Assembly (NCBI GenBank): GCA_038210495.1
Contig: JBBQWR010000063.1
Coordinates: forward strand, 1 to 23,400
Source: JBBQWR01 sp038210495
GTDB lineage: Bacteria > Planctomycetota > Planctomycetia > Pirellulales > DATAWG01
Reading direction: 5' to 3'
DNA: 23,400 bases
The notes beneath the pieces are model-generated. The model saw only the letters and a program-made list of their open reading frames with translations, was not told the origin of the DNA and made no database searches. Position numbers and translations under genes: made by a program. This document shows positions 21,880-23,400 of the stretch, one piece after another (position 1 is the first letter of the stretch; each line of letters opens with the position of its first letter).

Positions 21880-23340
21880 CTATTTCCGCACATCCAGGCA
21901 AACCACATCCCCCTGGGCGTTGCGGCAATAAATTCGCCCCGTCGCCAGCACCGGCTGCGTCCAGCATTTGCCTGCAATTACGTCGGCCCGGGCGATCTCC
22001 TTGAACTCTGTCGGCGAGGTCTCGGCGATCACCAGCCGGCCCTCGTCGCTGAGCAGAATCAGCTTGCCATCGGCCAGCATCAGCGACCCGCAACCCAGCC
22101 CGCGATGTTTCCACAGCACTTCGCCCGTCTCATAGCGCATCGCCACGAGTTGCACCTGCGACGACTGATGGCTGTTGCCGTCGAAACCATAGAGCACCCC
22201 TTGCCACGGCACGCACGTCGACATGTGGTTGCGCATCTTGCGGTTGTGATATCGCTCGACCAGCTTGCCGTCGGTTAGGTCGAATAGGGCACAGCCGCGA
22301 TCGTAGCCGGTGGAAACAAACACCGTGGCGCCCTTGTCGGTCACTTCCACGATCGGCGTCGTGGCGCTGGTCGCGAAATCGGTGACCCACGGCGTTCGCG
22401 CGAAGTTGCCGCCATCGGAGGCGCGAAGGATTTCCAAAGCGTCGTTCGTGAGCACGGCCACCAGCGACTCCTCGCCCAGCTTGAAAAACGTGGGCGAGCC
22501 GTAGCCGGGTCGGTCCGCGGGCGTCTTCCAAATCAACTCGCCCGACTGTTTGTTCAGCGCGACGATCATGCCGGCATCGAAGATCAACATCTCGCCCCAA
22601 ACGCGCGGTGAGCAAGAAAATCCCCAGTCGGGCATTTTCACTTCCAGCAGCGTGGTCACATCGACCTTCCAGCGAATGTCCCCTTTCGCGGCGTCGAAAC
22701 AATAGAGTTGTCCGTCCTTGCTGAGCGTGAACACGCGATCGCCATCGACCGTGGGCGTGCAAGCCGGGCCTCCTTCGTGAAGGTTGGCGACCTGATGGGC
22801 GGGGTACGACTTCTTCCAAATCACATCGCCCGTCGCGGCATCCAAGCACCACACGGTGTCATCGGTCAACTGCTCCTTTTCCTGTTCGGCGTCAACCGAT
22901 TCGTGGCCCATCGTATACAGCCGACCAGCCGCCACCGACACACTGCTGAATCCGACGCCGACCGATGCATGCCATATGGCTTTCGGCCCATCCGCCGGCC
23001 AATCGGTCGTCCAGTCCGATTCCGTCGAGACGGCCGTGCCCAGCGGTCCGCGCCAAACGGGCCAGTCGCCGGCGGCCGCGTTGACGATCGGCGAGCCGAA
23101 AGCTTTTTTTCGATCGGCAGCTGCAGCCTTTTCGGATGCACTGGTGTCCACGGCTTTCGCGACGCCCGGGCCGGTCGGCGCCGGAGGCTGGGTTTCATCG
23201 GATGCCGAACAGCCGCTCGCAACAAGGACCGCACAGGCGATAACGAATAGGCCGTGGCCCCTAGTACTACAGCGCCAGGTTCCTCTTGGTGAATCTGTCG
23301 GAATCGGCGAGACTTGGTTGGGGTCGGAGGACCGGCTCAT
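21880..23340 (-). CDS. PQQ-type beta-propeller lipoprotein (BamB-like)
   Basis: This 486-residue protein has a hydrophobic segment at 31-43 followed by ASGC, giving a probable lipidated Cys44. An Ala/Pro-rich linker leads to GDWPVWRGP at 91-99, the usual first strand of planctomycete PQQ-like propellers. Repeated blade motifs follow: VWCLDAATGDVIWKK (163-177), LYCFDAAKGDIRWK (212-225), IVALNKQSGELIWK (259-272), LVAMRYETGEVLWK and a closing strand IYCRNAQGDVVCLDV. Such propellers act as binding scaffolds, either PQQ-dependent enzymes or BamB-like assembly factors. No PQQ-dehydrogenase catalytic signature is evident, so a scaffold role is more likely. GGGAAGG at 23346-23352 sits 5 nt before the ATG and supports the start, but the 30 residues before the hydrophobic segment are unusually long for a lipoprotein signal. 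Confidence 0.85.
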   Translation of the reverse strand: MSRSSDPNQVSPIPTDSPRGTWRCSTRGHGLFVIACAVLVASGCSASDETQPPAPTGPGVAKAVDTSASEKAAAADRKKAFGSPIVNAAAGDWPVWRGPLGTAVSTESDWTTDWPADGPKAIWHASVGVGFSSVSVAAGRLYTMGHESVDAEQEKEQLTDDTVWCLDAATGDVIWKKSYPAHQVANLHEGGPACTPTVDGDRVFTLSKDGQLYCFDAAKGDIRWKVDVTTLLEVKMPDWGFSCSPRVWGEMLIFDAGMIVALNKQSGELIWKTPADRPGYGSPTFFKLGEESLVAVLTNDALEILRASDGGNFARTPWVTDFATSATTPIVEVTDKGATVFVSTGYDRGCALFDLTDGKLVERYHNRKMRNHMSTCVPWQGVLYGFDGNSHQSSQVQLVAMRYETGEVLWKHRGLGCGSLMLADGKLILLSDEGRLVIAETSPTEFKEIARADVIAGKCWTQPVLATGRIYCRNAQGDVVCLDVRK

Positions 23341-23345
23341 GATCG

Positions 23346-23352
23346 CCTTCCC
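23346..23352 (-). promoter_or_regulatory. Ribosome-binding site of the propeller lipoprotein
   Basis: GGGAAGG on the minus strand, 5 nt before the ATG at 23340. It abuts a plus-strand GGAG (23353-23356) that could serve the divergent ATG at 23365. Confidence 0.5.
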
Positions 23353-23364
23353 GGAGAACCAGGT

Positions 23365-23400
23365 ATGGACGCCGTCGAGATTCGTGGTTTGAAACCGAAG
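23365..23400 (+). CDS. Possible start of a further plus-strand gene (partial)
   Basis: ATG at 23365 is preceded at 8 nt by GGAG (23353-23356) and reads MDAVEIRGLKPK to the window end. VEIRGL-type openings are common at the N-terminus of ABC transporter ATPases, but 12 residues cannot establish a family. The start lies only 24 bases from the divergent start of the propeller gene. Confidence 0.35.
   Translation, partial: MDAVEIRGLKPK

Overview
The window looks like a chromosomal segment from a GC-rich planctomycete, most likely of the Pirellulales type. This rests on PEP-CTERM sorting tails, a giant protein built of autotransporter-associated beta-strand (PATR) repeats, a PQQ-type propeller lipoprotein, a TolC-like protein with a long proline-rich tail, and many short intergenic palindromes resembling those I recall from planctomycete genomes. 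The assignment is inference from protein style; no rRNA or tRNA gene is present.

Layout. Positions 1-637 hold the remains of a small PEP-CTERM protein that seems to have lost its frame near its signal peptide. Positions 957-9914 encode one protein of about 2985 residues: signal peptide, SGNH hydrolase domain, then thousands of residues of PATR repeats with two kinds of large duplicated modules, ending in a PEP-CTERM tail broken by one extra G in a G5 run. Positions 10036-10546 (minus) hold two small genes in tandem, one basic soluble protein and one two-helix membrane protein. Positions 10728-12239 (minus) encode a Fic-domain protein.

Positions 12544-18101 (minus) form a three-gene export-type cluster, read in the order tandem-GAF/HlyD membrane adaptor, secreted HlyD adaptor, and a PqqD-like/M50 zinc metalloprotease/HlyD fusion. 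Divergent from it is a TolC-family outer membrane protein (18427-21789) with a Pro/Ala/Gln-rich tail of about 500 residues. Together these supply three adaptors, a membrane protease and an outer-membrane channel, but no ABC, RND or MFS pump is visible in the window. A BamB/PQQ-like propeller lipoprotein (21880-23340, minus) converges on TolC. The first 12 codons of a further plus-strand gene may start at 23365.

Six different palindromic repeat units sit in or at the edges of genes (797-822, 12455-12506, 14810-14920, 15954-15988, 18183-18250, 21786-21877). One appears to be translated inside the N-terminus of the HlyD adaptor, and another supplies the stop codon of tolC. The most unusual biology is the pump-less, protease-containing adaptor/TolC locus. 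The modular giant surface protein 2.6 kb away is a speculative candidate substrate or partner.
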